Origin: Wohlfahrtiimonas chitiniclastica DSM 18708
Lineage (GTDB): Bacteria > Pseudomonadota > Gammaproteobacteria > Cardiobacteriales > Wohlfahrtiimonadaceae
DNA length: 64,000 nucleotides
Assembly: GCF_000375345.1 (NCBI RefSeq)
Contig: NZ_AQXD01000001.1
Coordinates: 877,059-941,058 of the forward strand
Reading direction: 5' to 3'
Shown here: positions 1 to 8,140 of the stretch, in pieces
How positions within the stretch are numbered: the stretch's first letter is position 1
Layout of the letters: the number at the start of each line of letters is the position of its first letter
Notes under the pieces: model-generated
Told to the model about the DNA's origin: nothing
What the model saw: the letters and a program-made list of their open reading frames with translations, nothing else
Databases searched by the model: none
Position numbers and translations under genes: made by a program

Positions 1-476
1 ACTTCAATCTCTTTTAAATTGAGTTCGCCTTGCTTGTAAAAGTCTAAAATGCGACCCACCGTACCGATCACCACATCAACATCTGTGGCAAGATCATGGC
101 GCTGCTTTTCATAGCCTGTGCCACCATAAATGCAGCTGAAACGTAAACCAGTGTAACGCCCTAACATCTGAGCATCTTCATAAATTTGTAAGGCCAACTC
201 ACGCGTTGGCGCCATGATGATGGCAAAGGGACCACGTTTATTTTTCGCCACCGGTACCGTCATCAATCTATTTAAGGTTGCCAACAAAAAGGCGGCACTT
301 TTGCCCGTCCCTGTTTGTGCTTGTCCTACCACATCTTGACCGTTTAATAACAATGGTAAGGACAACGCTTGGATCGGTGTACATTGCACGTAATTGTTGT
401 CTTCTAATGCTTCTTGCAAAGATTCATCGAGCGGTAAATCCTTAAATACCATGTTACTTAATTCTGGTTTTGCCAT
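1..476 (-). CDS. rhlB: DEAD-box ATP-dependent RNA helicase, RhlB-like (3' end outside window)
   Basis: The first 158 residues of a DEAD-box RNA helicase are present and the rest lies left of the window. Visible motifs, in order, are a Q motif (TPIQ, residues 33-36), Walker A (AQTGTGKS, 53-60), motif Ia (APTREL) and a YGGTGYEKQ stretch that closely resembles E. coli RhlB. RhlB unwinds RNA and partners with RNase E in the degradosome. The gene diverges from trxA exactly as rhlB does in enterobacteria, which supports RhlB over other DEAD-box paralogues (RhlE, SrmB, DeaD). The DEAD box itself and the C-terminal helicase domain cannot be checked here. Confidence 0.85.
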   Translation of the reverse strand, partial: MAKPELSNMVFKDLPLDESLQEALEDNNYVQCTPIQALSLPLLLNGQDVVGQAQTGTGKSAAFLLATLNRLMTVPVAKNKRGPFAIIMAPTRELALQIYEDAQMLGRYTGLRFSCIYGGTGYEKQRHDLATDVDVVIGTVGRILDFYKQGELNLKEIE

Positions 477-591
477 AGTGTGTATTAACCTTTGAGATAA
501 TGTGTATAAACAATTTTTACTAAAAGCGTTTAAACTTTAAATAGAAACTTTACTTGTTATTTGCCCTTTTTTCCGCTTTAATACAACGGAA

Positions 592-622
592 TTGTAAATA
601 ACAGACTGAAATTGTCTATTAT
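592..622 (+). promoter_or_regulatory. Possible trxA promoter
   Basis: A TTGTAA hexamer (592-597) lies 19 bp from TATTAT (617-622), just upstream of the trxA ribosome binding site AAGGAG (633-638). The spacing is long and the hexamers are imperfect, so this is only the best-looking candidate in the rhlB/trxA divergent gap. Confidence 0.3.
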
Positions 623-645
623 AAATTATTTTAAGGAGTTTTATC

Positions 646-969
646 ATGAGTAATTATGTAAATGCAACAGATGCCACTTTTGACGCAGAAGTTTTAGAGT
701 CAGATGTGCCTGTTTTAGTGGATTTTTGGGCAGATTGGTGTGGTCCTTGTAAAATGATCGGTCCTCACGTTGAAGCTGCGGCCGCTGAATTTGCAGGCAA
801 ATTAAAAGTGGTAAAATTGGACGTACAGGAAAACCAAGCCACGGCAATGAAATTCCAAATCCGTTCAATCCCTGCACTCATGATCTTCAAAAATGGTCAA
901 ATCGTTGCACAACAAATTGGCGCTTTACCAAAAGCTCAATTAGACGCATTCATCGAAAAAAACATCTAA
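646..969 (+). CDS. trxA: Thioredoxin
   Basis: A 107-residue thioredoxin with the classic WCGPC active site (Cys32, Cys35) and the cis-proline segment SIPALMIF. It reduces disulfides in cytoplasmic proteins such as ribonucleotide reductase and peroxiredoxins, and is itself recycled by thioredoxin reductase. Its length and motif spacing match E. coli TrxA (109 aa). AAGGAG at 633-638 sets the start. It is a single-gene unit ending in a strong terminator. The next gene, tpx, encodes a thioredoxin-dependent peroxidase, so donor and client lie side by side. Confidence 0.97.
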   Translation: MSNYVNATDATFDAEVLESDVPVLVDFWADWCGPCKMIGPHVEAAAAEFAGKLKVVKLDVQENQATAMKFQIRSIPALMIFKNGQIVAQQIGALPKAQLDAFIEKNI

Positions 970-985
970 TCGATCTTTTTCGAGC

Positions 986-1012
986 AAAAGGCAGGGTTTC
1001 CCTGCCTTTTTT
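986..1012 (+). terminator. Rho-independent terminator of trxA
   Basis: An 11-bp stem (986-996 with 1000-1010) with a TTT loop ends in a T tract, 16 bases after the trxA stop codon. Confidence 0.9.
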
Positions 1013-1104
1013 CATGTGCGCAATTTATGCCATTCATCTTCCACCACTTTTCCTTTATGATGACTTAAGCGTTTCATTTTTAAACCCTTCTTAAGGAGAG
1101 TCAT

Positions 1105-1611
1105 ATGTCACAAAGAGATCAAATCACCATGAAAGGCAACCCCATCACATTGCTTGGTACAGAAGCGATTGTCGGCAAACCTGGCGAAAATTTTCGCGTG
1201 GTGGATATGGGCTTACAGCCTGTTACGTTAGATGATTTTGCTGGCAAAATTAAGATCATTTCTGTGGTGCCATCGATTGATACAGGCGTGTGCTCCATTC
1301 AAACTAAGCGTTTTGAGGAAGAAGCAAAAACATTGGACAATGTGGCAGTGTTAACGATTTCTGTGGATTTACCGTTTGCCCAAAAACGCTTTGCCGATGA
1401 AAACTGCATCACGCATCAAAACTTATTGTCTGACTATCAAACCCATGATTTTGGCATTGAATACGGCTTTGAGATTGAAGGCTTAGCCTTATTGTCACGC
1501 GGCATTGTGGTGCTTGATCAAAATAACATCATCCGCCATGTTGAGTATGTGCAAGAAGTGACGAATGAACCTGACTATGACAAAGCACTCGAAGTGGCAA
1601 AGTCTTTGTGA
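1105..1611 (+). CDS. tpx: Thiol peroxidase (atypical 2-Cys peroxiredoxin)
   Basis: A 168-residue protein, the same length as E. coli Tpx. It has the family signature PSIDTGVCS around the peroxidatic cysteine (Cys63) and a resolving cysteine at position 101. It reduces hydrogen peroxide and alkyl hydroperoxides using thioredoxin; in E. coli the enzyme is periplasm-associated or cytoplasmic depending on the report, and no signal peptide is seen here. AAGGAGA upstream of 1105 gives a clear start. It is transcribed in the same direction as trxA but is separated from it by a terminator, so it needs its own promoter in 1013-1092. Confidence 0.95.
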   Translation: MSQRDQITMKGNPITLLGTEAIVGKPGENFRVVDMGLQPVTLDDFAGKIKIISVVPSIDTGVCSIQTKRFEEEAKTLDNVAVLTISVDLPFAQKRFADENCITHQNLLSDYQTHDFGIEYGFEIEGLALLSRGIVVLDQNNIIRHVEYVQEVTNEPDYDKALEVAKSL

Positions 1612-1640
1612 TTTTTTAGAAACCCCCTGCCTTTTAAGGC

Positions 1641-1646
1641 TATAAT
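1641..1646 (+). promoter_or_regulatory. Perfect -10 box, probable prfB promoter
   Basis: TATAAT at 1641-1646 lies 40 bases upstream of the prfB start. No good -35 hexamer sits at 16-18 bp, so the promoter is either weak at -35 or activator-dependent. It lies directly after the tpx stop. Confidence 0.45.
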
Positions 1647-1685
1647 GTGCCTCTTAAAATTTTCACCCGTCAAAAAGGAAAAACA

Positions 1686-2781
1686 ATGGAACTCAATTTA
1701 CACTACGAAAAAATTGACGACCTCTTAACGAGATTGAATGATCTTAGGGGGTATCTTTGACTTTGATGCAAAGTCAGAGCGCTTAACAGAAGTTCTCATG
1801 GAACTTGAAAGTCCAGAAATTTGGAATGATCCTGAATACGCTCAAAAGCTCGGTAAAGAGCGTTCACAACTTGAAGGCATTGTCTATGGTATCCGCGATT
1901 TAACAAGCCATTTGACCGATGCAAAAGATTTGCTTGAGCTGTGCGAAATGGAAAATGATGAAGACTCTTTAGTCTCCGTCCTTGATGATTTGGCACAATT
2001 TGAAAAAGAGGTGGAAGCCCTTGAGTTTCGCCGCATGTTCTCCGGTGAATTAGATGGCGCAAATGCCTTCTTAGACATTCAAGCCGGCGCAGGCGGCACC
2101 GAAGCCCAAGATTGGGCATCAATGGTGATGCGCATGTATTTACGTTGGGGCGAAGATAAAGGCTTTAAAACAGAGATTTTAGAAGAATCCCCCGGCGATG
2201 TGGCGGGCTTAAAATCTGCCACCATCAAATTTGAAGGCGATCACGCTTATGGTTGGCTGCGCACAGAAACAGGCATTCACCGCCTAGTGCGTAAATCACC
2301 GTTTGACTCAAACAACAAGCGCCACACATCGTTTTGTGCAGTGTTCATCTCCCCTGAAATTGATGACAATGTAGAGATCGAGATCAATCCTGCCGACTTA
2401 CGCATTGACGTATACCGTGCATCGGGCGCAGGTGGGCAGCACGTGAACAAAACGGAATCCGCCGTGCGCATTACACACTTACCGACAAATATTGTCGTAC
2501 AGTGCCAAAATGACCGCTCTCAGCACCGCAATAAAGAAGTGGCCATGAACCAATTGCGCTCTAAATTGTATGAATTTGAGATGCAAAAGCGCCGCGAGAA
2601 ATCAGATGCACTTGAGGATTCTAAATCTGATGTGGGTTGGGGCAGCCAAATCCGCTCATATGTTTTAGATCAATCACGCATTAAAGATCTTCGCACCGGC
2701 TATGAAATGGGCAACACGCAAGCCGTGCTCGATGGTGACCTTGATGGCTTCATCGAAGCGAGCTTAAAATCTGGTTTGTAA
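1686..2781 (+). CDS. prfB: Peptide chain release factor 2 (programmed +1 frameshift)
   Basis: RF2 recognises UAA and UGA and triggers peptide release. The gene starts at ATG 1686 (AAAGGAAA upstream), reads 24 codons to an in-frame TGA at 1758-1760, shifts +1 at CTT-TGA-C and continues to 2781, giving about 364 aa (E. coli RF2 is 365). The second frame holds the SPF anticodon tripeptide (VRKSPFDSN) and the GGQ catalytic loop (GAGGQHVNK). Termination at the internal TGA depends on RF2, so low RF2 favours the shift: known autoregulation. An annotation starting at 1738 would miss the true N-terminus. In E. coli prfB lies beside recJ, dsbC and xerD; here xerD-dsbC is about 5 kb away. Confidence 0.96.
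1746..1759 (+). promoter_or_regulatory. RF2 programmed frameshift site
   Basis: AGGGGG (1746-1751) acts as an internal Shine-Dalgarno sequence 3 bases before CTT TGA C (1755-1761). This is base-for-base the canonical prfB +1 slippery site. Confidence 0.95.
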
Positions 2782-2800
2782 TTTTTTAAAGCCTCACAGC

Positions 2801-2829
2801 AAAATCCCCTCATTGTGAGGGGATTTTTT
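2801..2829 (+). terminator. Rho-independent terminator of prfB
   Basis: A long stem (about 2803-2812 with 2816-2825) with a TTG loop is followed by six T. In the other direction it may also serve the minus-strand gene at 2839, but the T run on that strand is short. Confidence 0.9.
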
Positions 2830-2838
2830 ATGCAGCCA

Positions 2839-3033
2839 TTAATGATCTTTTTTGCAGCATGTATTGATGCCAAGCACCGGATACAATGGGCAATAACGGA
2901 AGATGCCCGTAAATAATGGTACTAAACCCACCAAGCCCCAAAGGCTTTTTGGCCCCCAAAAGATGAGGCTTAAGACAAATAAGCCCACAATGATGCGTAA
3001 GATTGAGTCCACAGAACCGATATTCTTTTTCAT
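2839..3033 (-). CDS. DUF2892 small inner-membrane protein
   Basis: A 64-residue protein with two hydrophobic segments (about residues 10-26 and 29-45) and the family ending CPLYPVLGINTC. DUF2892 proteins resemble the membrane part of YgaP; the rhodanese part is absent. Function is unknown, and the conserved C-terminal cysteines suggest sulfur or redox handling by inference only. A clear GAGGAG ribosome binding site precedes ATG 3033. A longer overlapping frame up to 3088 lacks the family pattern and was not chosen. Confidence 0.8.
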   Translation of the reverse strand: MKKNIGSVDSILRIIVGLFVLSLIFWGPKSLWGLVGLVPLFTGIFRYCPLYPVLGINTCCKKDH

Positions 3034-3137
3034 GATTTCTCCTCACAGTGTGAATGAAAACAAATAGTTGAATCAGACATCTGATCAATTACTAAAAGTA
3101 ACTTATCAGTCGGTTCATGATACCAAACTTGTAACCA

Positions 3138-3335
3138 TTAGTAACGTTTTTGTCCTAAGGCATTTTGAATTTTTTGATCCGTTTTATATTGTGACAATGC
3201 ATACACAGACCAAATCGCCGCAGGAATCCAACCGACAAGGGTCAATTGTAGAATCAAACAGATGATGCCGGAAAACGGACGGCCAATCGTAAAAAACTGC
3301 AACCAAGGCAATAATAAAGCTAATAATAAACGCAT
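3138..3335 (-). CDS. YqaE/Pmp3-family small membrane protein
   Basis: A 65-residue hydrophobic protein whose LLLPW ... FSGIICLILQLTLVGWIPAAIW pattern, shown here in part, fits the two-helix Pmp3/YqaE proteolipid family, often stress-induced. The start at 3335 was chosen because GAGAGG precedes it; the upstream ATG at 3374 would overlap the end of rnd. It begins 14 bases after the rnd stop codon, so the two are probably cotranscribed. Confidence 0.7.
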   Translation of the reverse strand: MRLLLALLLPWLQFFTIGRPFSGIICLILQLTLVGWIPAAIWSVYALSQYKTDQKIQNALGQKRY

Positions 3336-3348
3336 AAGTCCTCTCTTG

Positions 3349-4206
3349 TTATTGTTGTGAGATAAATTCGTCAATCACGGGTTGAAACTCGGGTGCCATG
3401 TAGCTTTTTTCAAAGAAAATCACCAGCGACTTCATCGAAGGCTGACTGAACTCTTTGGCAATGTCGATCAATGCGCCATCGCCCACCACCCAACGCTTTG
3501 GCATGTCACGCTCAATGGCGATCTCTTCACGTTTTTTCGCCAGTAATTTCAAAAGCTGTAAACGCTTGCCTCTGAGCATTTTGCGCCCTTTGACCTTCAT
3601 CCATGCCATTTCAGGATTCGGCGCATATTTATCCACCATATAGAGCGCATCGGTTTTCTCTTTAAACATGCGCTTTTCTTCTGCCGTTTCGATCTGATCA
3701 CGCAATAATAAATAGACATCGTATAAGTATGTCACATCATCATAAGCATATTCAATTTGGCTCTTGGATAGTGGGCGCTTTTCCCAATCGGTGCGGGTTT
3801 CGGCTTTTTCTAGTAAGACATTTAAACGCATCTCAATCGTGTCTTGATAGCTTAATAAATGATCTGCCCCAAGCACTGTTTCGGCAATTTGCGTGTCAAA
3901 AATTGGCGTGGGAATGAGCGCAAATGTGTTGTAAATCGCTTCTAAATCTTGCCCGGCTGAATGGAACACTTTAACGATGTTCGGATTCACAAAAAGATCA
4001 AGCAGCGGCTTAAAATCTGTGATGGCTAAAGGATCTATGCAGATCGCTTCATCAAGGGTTGCCATTTGGATCAGACACAATTTAGAGAAATAGGTACGAA
4101 AGCGCATAAACTCTGTATCTACGGCAATTGCTGTTAAGTCTGCGTGGTCATCAATCCACTGTTTGAGTGCTTCATCGCTGTCGATGAAAGAGTATTCTCT
4201 AGTCAT
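3349..4206 (-). CDS. rnd: Ribonuclease D
   Basis: A 3'-5' exoribonuclease that trims tRNA precursors and other small RNAs. The DEDDy catalytic motifs are visible: AVDTEF (Asp30, Glu32), HSAGQDLEAI, and YAYDDVTYL. At 285 residues it is much shorter than E. coli RNase D (about 375); one HRDC-type region follows the nuclease domain (about residues 200-275) and the second HRDC domain is missing. Short RNase D forms occur in several proteobacteria. It diverges from bamE and is followed closely by the small Pmp3-like gene. Confidence 0.9.
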   Translation of the reverse strand: MTREYSFIDSDEALKQWIDDHADLTAIAVDTEFMRFRTYFSKLCLIQMATLDEAICIDPLAITDFKPLLDLFVNPNIVKVFHSAGQDLEAIYNTFALIPTPIFDTQIAETVLGADHLLSYQDTIEMRLNVLLEKAETRTDWEKRPLSKSQIEYAYDDVTYLYDVYLLLRDQIETAEEKRMFKEKTDALYMVDKYAPNPEMAWMKVKGRKMLRGKRLQLLKLLAKKREEIAIERDMPKRWVVGDGALIDIAKEFSQPSMKSLVIFFEKSYMAPEFQPVIDEFISQQ

Positions 4207-4328
4207 GTCGCCTAGTTATTTTTAAAAAACATGGCGAAATTATAGAGGAAATTCCCCAATCTTAAAGATTATTTTTATAAACATCAGTTCTAGTATAGAA
4301 TTACGCATATTTACCAATACTATTTTGC

Positions 4329-4670
4329 ATGGAAATGATGATGAAAAAGAGAATGATGCAAATCAGCAGTCTATTATTGATGGCAGGCTTAGTTTCTGCA
4401 TGTTCAAATTTACCGGGGCTTCATCAAACGGACATTCGCCAAGGCAACGAAGTAGAAGAAACACGCCTAGCACAGATTAAACCTGGCATGCCTGCCTTAG
4501 AAGTGCAGCGCATCCTTGGCACCCCACTTGTGCGCGATCCGTATCATCCTAATGTTTGGCACTATACTTTCTTGCACTCCTTATCCACAGGAGAAGAAGT
4601 GACACAACAAAATGTCAAAATCACCTTTGACCGCAATGATAAAGTGATGTCAGTTGAGCGCTTATCATGA
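4329..4670 (+). CDS. bamE: Outer membrane assembly lipoprotein BamE
   Basis: A 113-residue lipoprotein with a lipobox ending LVSAC (Cys25) and the SmpA/OmlA pattern: IKPGMPALEVQRILGTP, a conserved WHYTF strand and FDRNDKV. BamE is the small periplasmic subunit of the BAM complex that folds beta-barrel proteins into the outer membrane. The start is ambiguous, since ATG occurs at 4329, 4335, 4338 and 4341; the 4341 start is plausible because GGAA lies just before it. Its stop is followed within a few bases by the mgsA ribosome binding site, so an operon with mgsA and kdsA is likely. Confidence 0.9.
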   Translation: MEMMMKKRMMQISSLLLMAGLVSACSNLPGLHQTDIRQGNEVEETRLAQIKPGMPALEVQRILGTPLVRDPYHPNVWHYTFLHSLSTGEEVTQQNVKITFDRNDKVMSVERLS

Positions 4671-4690
4671 CGACATTTAAGGAGAATCAC

Positions 4691-5086
4691 ATGCTGCATA
4701 AAGGCATTGGCCTTGTGGCCCATGATCAAAAAAAACTCGAATTGGTGGAATGGATTAAGCAATACGAACCCTTTTTTAGGCAATTTCCTCTCTATGCCAC
4801 AGGCACAACGGGCAAAGTCATTTTAGATGCTTATCCTGACTTAAACCTCACCCGCTTAAAAAGTGGCCCCTTAGGCGGCGATCAGCAATTAGGTTCCCTC
4901 ATTTGCACCGGTGAATTAAGTCTTTTGATCTTCTTTACCGATCCATTAACCCCGATGCCCCACGATGTGGATGTCAAAGCACTCATTCGCTTGTCCACAC
5001 TGTATAATATTCCTTTAGCCTGTAATCAAGGCACCGCTGATCTCCTGATGACAGCACTCATTCACAAGCAAGCACAAGAAGGTTAA
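4691..5086 (+). CDS. mgsA: Methylglyoxal synthase
   Basis: This enzyme converts dihydroxyacetone phosphate to methylglyoxal and phosphate, a bypass of lower glycolysis under phosphate limitation. The 131-residue product shows LVAHDQKK near the N-terminus, [18 protein letters not shown] with the catalytic aspartate, and the PHDVDVKAL segment that carries the family's His and Asp. Start 4691 follows AAGGAG at ideal spacing; an upstream ATG at 4667 overlaps bamE and lacks a binding site. It lies between bamE and kdsA with very short gaps. Confidence 0.93.
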   Translation: MLHKGIGLVAHDQKKLELVEWIKQYEPFFRQFPLYATGTTGKVILDAYPDLNLTRLKSGPLGGDQQLGSLICTGELSLLIFFTDPLTPMPHDVDVKALIRLSTLYNIPLACNQGTADLLMTALIHKQAQEG

Positions 5087-5091
5087 TTACT

Positions 5092-5910
5092 ATGGTTACC
5101 ATCCCTCTATTTCAATCACCCGTCAGCAATGAAACGCCATTCTTTTTAATCGCGGGCACTTGCGTCATCGAATCTGAAGAGATGACTTTTGAAGTGGCAG
5201 GTCGTTTAAAAGAGATGTGTGAAAAACTCAACATTCCATTCATCTATAAATCTTCTTTTGACAAAGCGAATCGCTCTTCTGTGAACAGCTACCGCGGCCC
5301 TGGCATCGAAAAGGGCTTGGCCATTTTAGAAAAAGTACGCAGCACCTTAAATGTGCCCGTACTGACAGATGTGCATGAAGACACGCCACTTGAAGAAGTG
5401 GCATCGGTTGTGGATGTACTGCAAACACCTGCATTTTTATGCCGCCAAACCAACTTCATCCAAAATGTTGCCAAAACCATGAAACCTGTGAACATCAAAA
5501 AAGGGCAATTTTTAGCACCTTGGGACATGAAGCACGTAGTGGAAAAAGCGCGTGCCACAGGCAATGAAAACATCATGGTGTGTGAACGTGGCGTTTCGTT
5601 TGGTTATAACAATTTAGTCTCTGACATGCGCTCTTTAGAAGTGATGAAAGAAACCGGTTGCCCTGTGGTGTTTGATGCCACGCACTCTGTGCAATTACCC
5701 GGTGGACAAGGCGCAAGCTCAGGCGGTCAGCGTCAATTTGTGCCTGTATTGTCTAAAGCTGCGGTGGCAGTCGGTGTTGGCGGTTTATTCATGGAAACCC
5801 ATCCGAATCCTGCCGAAGCATTATCTGATGGCCCCAATGCCATTCCATTGTCTGAACTCCCTGCCTTGTTAGAAAAACTACAAGCCATTGACGCCATCAT
5901 CAAAAGCTAA
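5092..5910 (+). CDS. kdsA: 3-deoxy-8-phosphooctulonate synthase (KDO8P synthase)
   Basis: The enzyme condenses arabinose 5-phosphate with phosphoenolpyruvate to make KDO 8-phosphate for the LPS inner core. The 272-residue protein has [16 protein letters not shown] and the C-terminal [10 protein letters not shown] segment. The N-terminal motif is IAGTCVIES with a cysteine at residue 24. In the family, Cys here marks the metal-dependent class (Aquifex type), whereas E. coli KdsA has Asn and needs no metal. Its stop overlaps the maf start by one base (TAATG). Confidence 0.95.
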   Translation: MVTIPLFQSPVSNETPFFLIAGTCVIESEEMTFEVAGRLKEMCEKLNIPFIYKSSFDKANRSSVNSYRGPGIEKGLAILEKVRSTLNVPVLTDVHEDTPLEEVASVVDVLQTPAFLCRQTNFIQNVAKTMKPVNIKKGQFLAPWDMKHVVEKARATGNENIMVCERGVSFGYNNLVSDMRSLEVMKETGCPVVFDATHSVQLPGGQGASSGGQRQFVPVLSKAAVAVGVGGLFMETHPNPAEALSDGPNAIPLSELPALLEKLQAIDAIIKS

Positions 5911-6479
5911 TGTTATTACTCGCCTCACAATCTCCGAGAAGACAAGAGCTTCTCCGTCAAATTGGCATTGATTATCAAGTGATCAGTGCCGCCATTGACG
6001 AAACGCCGCGCCTCCATGAGGCGCCTTTAGCGTATGTTCAGCGCATTGCGAGAGATAAAGCACAGGCTGCTCAAATGCAGCATGATGCCACACAATGCCC
6101 CATCTTAACGGCTGATACCACCGTCACCTTTGAGGATATGATCTTGGGTAAGCCAAAAGATTATGCAGACTTTGAACGGATGATGACAGCGCTCTCTGGC
6201 AATACGCATCAAGTGCTTTCTGCCATTGCATTGCGCTGGCAAGATCAATTGATCGAAAAAATCTCCATCAGCCATGTGACGTTTGCACGATTGCCTGAAC
6301 ATTTCATTGAAGCGTATTGGCAAACCGGCGAACCTTGTGATAAAGCTGGCGGTTATGCCGTGCAAGGCATCATGGCGCGCTACATTCAAAAAATAGAGGG
6401 CAGCTACTCTGGCATCATGGGCTTACCACTTTTTGAGCTGTCTGAAGCATTAGACAACATCGGTTACAACATTGGATAA
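5910..6479 (+). CDS. maf: Maf nucleoside triphosphate pyrophosphatase (dTTP/UTP type)
   Basis: A 189-residue Maf protein beginning with the signature SQSPRRQELL, with the catalytic-base region LTADTTV and the EPCDKAGGYAVQG loop typical of the YhdE-type branch that hydrolyses dTTP, UTP and modified pyrimidine nucleotides. Its role is nucleotide-pool house-cleaning and possible cell-division control. It overlaps kdsA by one base and the following gene by eight, so it is translationally coupled to both. Confidence 0.9.
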   Translation: MLLLASQSPRRQELLRQIGIDYQVISAAIDETPRLHEAPLAYVQRIARDKAQAAQMQHDATQCPILTADTTVTFEDMILGKPKDYADFERMMTALSGNTHQVLSAIALRWQDQLIEKISISHVTFARLPEHFIEAYWQTGEPCDKAGGYAVQGIMARYIQKIEGSYSGIMGLPLFELSEALDNIGYNIG

Positions 6480-7344
6480 TTTAGGCATGGAACCTTCATT
6501 CAAATACATCAAAAATCCGGATCAAGGCAATCCTGAATCCGTCAGCGTCGAGACACAATCCACCGAAGAACAGGCAAAAGCCGCAGCAAAGCAAACAAAA
6601 CGCAGCGCACACAAGCATGGTTCTTCATTAGGTTGGGGTTGGTTTCAAGGCTTTAATCTATTTGTAACGGGCTGTTTTTTATTGATCTGCTTAGGTTTTG
6701 CCTACTTTATGATGGGCAGCGAAACCCATCACGAAGGGCCGCCTAAATATGCCGTCGATCAAACAAACACCTTGGGCAAAGCTATTTTTAACCCCGCATT
6801 GCCAGAAGAGGTGCGTGAATCTTTTGTGTATCATCCGCCGGTGCGTCGCCCGAAAAATGAGGAAAAACCTGTCCTTGAAGAGATCGAACTCATCAGTGAA
6901 GCGGCTCAGGCTCAGCAACCGGATTTACCCACATTGAGCTTAGTGTCTGCCTCAGAAGAGGACGATGCCCCTGAAGCCATCAATTTACCGGGTTTACAGC
7001 TTGAGGCCCATGCAGAAACTGCACCCACCACGACCGAAACGTCCGACCCTCAAGTCAGCCATCTCTTAAAACAGGCAGCAGGCGCGATGAGCCGCGGTCA
7101 TTTGAGCGAACCCTATCCGGATTCTGCCCTATCCTTATATCGTCGTGCGCTTGAGTTAGAACCGAGCAATGGGGATGCCCTTGCTGGCATTGATCGCTTA
7201 GCCACCCATTATCTTAATCTTGCGAAAAAAGCATGGGCGCGTGAAGATTACTTCTCTGCCCTTGATTACGCTGATTTAGGTTTAAAGGCTGATCCATTAA
7301 ATCCTGAACTCAACCAACTCAAGGCGTATCTCATCAATCAATGA
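6472..7344 (+). CDS. Membrane-anchored TPR-like protein, function unknown
   Basis: A 290-residue protein with a charged cytoplasmic start (about 1-58), one transmembrane helix (about 62-81), a low-complexity acidic and proline-rich stretch (about 95-200), and a C-terminal part with two TPR-like repeats (SALSLYRRALELEPSNGDALAGI and the similar segment near 265-285). The layout is that of a periplasmic scaffold tethered to the inner membrane. It overlaps maf by eight bases and closes the bamE-mgsA-kdsA-maf run at a strong terminator. I do not recognise a named family. Confidence 0.75.
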   Translation: MDNLGMEPSFKYIKNPDQGNPESVSVETQSTEEQAKAAAKQTKRSAHKHGSSLGWGWFQGFNLFVTGCFLLICLGFAYFMMGSETHHEGPPKYAVDQTNTLGKAIFNPALPEEVRESFVYHPPVRRPKNEEKPVLEEIELISEAAQAQQPDLPTLSLVSASEEDDAPEAINLPGLQLEAHAETAPTTTETSDPQVSHLLKQAAGAMSRGHLSEPYPDSALSLYRRALELEPSNGDALAGIDRLATHYLNLAKKAWAREDYFSALDYADLGLKADPLNPELNQLKAYLINQ

Positions 7345-7376
7345 TGATGGCATCAATGCTCAACATTCATCAGACA

Positions 7377-7404
7377 AAAAAAGAGGCCAACTGGCCTCTT
7401 TTTT
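7377..7404. terminator. Bidirectional terminator between the TPR gene and dsbC
   Basis: An A6-GAGGCC / GGCCTC-T6 stem with an AACT loop has poly-A on one side and poly-T on the other, so it can serve both convergent transcripts. Confidence 0.9.
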
Positions 7405-7414
7405 GAATGGGTGT

Positions 7415-8125
7415 TTATTTTTCTGTGCTGTTGATCAAATGAATGAGCTCAGCTGCTGGCACATAGCCACCGATCATTTGACCATTGTCTAAAATGATGT
7501 TGGGCGTCCCTGTAATGCCAAAAGACATGCCCAATTGATATTGCGCTTCCACAGGGCTTTGACCAGTACATTTAACATTCGTGTCAAAGGCGCGTTTATG
7601 CATCGCTGCATCGACTGTGGCTTTAGGATCTTTTGAGCACCACACACTTTCCATGCGTGTTTTTGTGGCAATCGCTGGGAAGGCTAAATAACGCACTTCA
7701 ATGCCTGCATCATTGTATTTAGGAATCTCTTCGTGCAATTTTTTGCAATACGGGCAATTGACATCCGTAAATACGGTGATGGTGTTCTTTTTCTCACCTT
7801 TAGCTGGATACACAATCATGTCTTTGACATCAATTTTATCTAATGCATTGGTACGAATGGTGTTTTGGCGATTTTCTGTTAAATTGACACGATTGACCAA
7901 ATCTGTGATCTGACCTTCAATCAAATAACGACCATCAGCAGAGAGATACAACGGCAAATTCACATCTTCAATGTACAACTCATACACACCTTTCACATCA
8001 CTTGGCACAGCTTTTTCCACCTTCATGCCGCCTAACACTTCTTGGATGTGGGATAAATCTGGTTTAGCGAATGACACCGCGGTGGTGGCTGCTAATAAAC
8101 CCATGGCAACAGCAATTTTTCTCAT
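7415..8125 (-). CDS. dsbC: Periplasmic thiol:disulfide isomerase DsbC
   Basis: A 236-residue secreted isomerase that shuffles wrong disulfides in the periplasm and is kept reduced by DsbD. It has a signal peptide (1-22, ending VSFA-KP), an N-terminal dimerisation domain, the active site CPYC (Cys124-Cys127), a second cysteine pair (WCSKDP and VKC) as in E. coli DsbC, and the GITGTPNII cis-proline loop. The ATG at 8125 is preferred over the in-frame TTG six bases upstream because AAGGAG is correctly spaced for it. It follows xerD closely, as in E. coli (xerD-dsbC-recJ). Confidence 0.93.
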   Translation of the reverse strand: MRKIAVAMGLLAATTAVSFAKPDLSHIQEVLGGMKVEKAVPSDVKGVYELYIEDVNLPLYLSADGRYLIEGQITDLVNRVNLTENRQNTIRTNALDKIDVKDMIVYPAKGEKKNTITVFTDVNCPYCKKLHEEIPKYNDAGIEVRYLAFPAIATKTRMESVWCSKDPKATVDAAMHKRAFDTNVKCTGQSPVEAQYQLGMSFGITGTPNIILDNGQMIGGYVPAAELIHLINSTEK

Positions 8126-8140
8126 ATTCAAAACTCCTTC

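Noticed and set aside
1738..2781. prfB as a short gene starting at 1738, or as a frameshifted pseudogene
   Set aside because: The upstream frame from ATG 1686 with a ribosome binding site and the exact canonical frameshift signal show a programmed shift.
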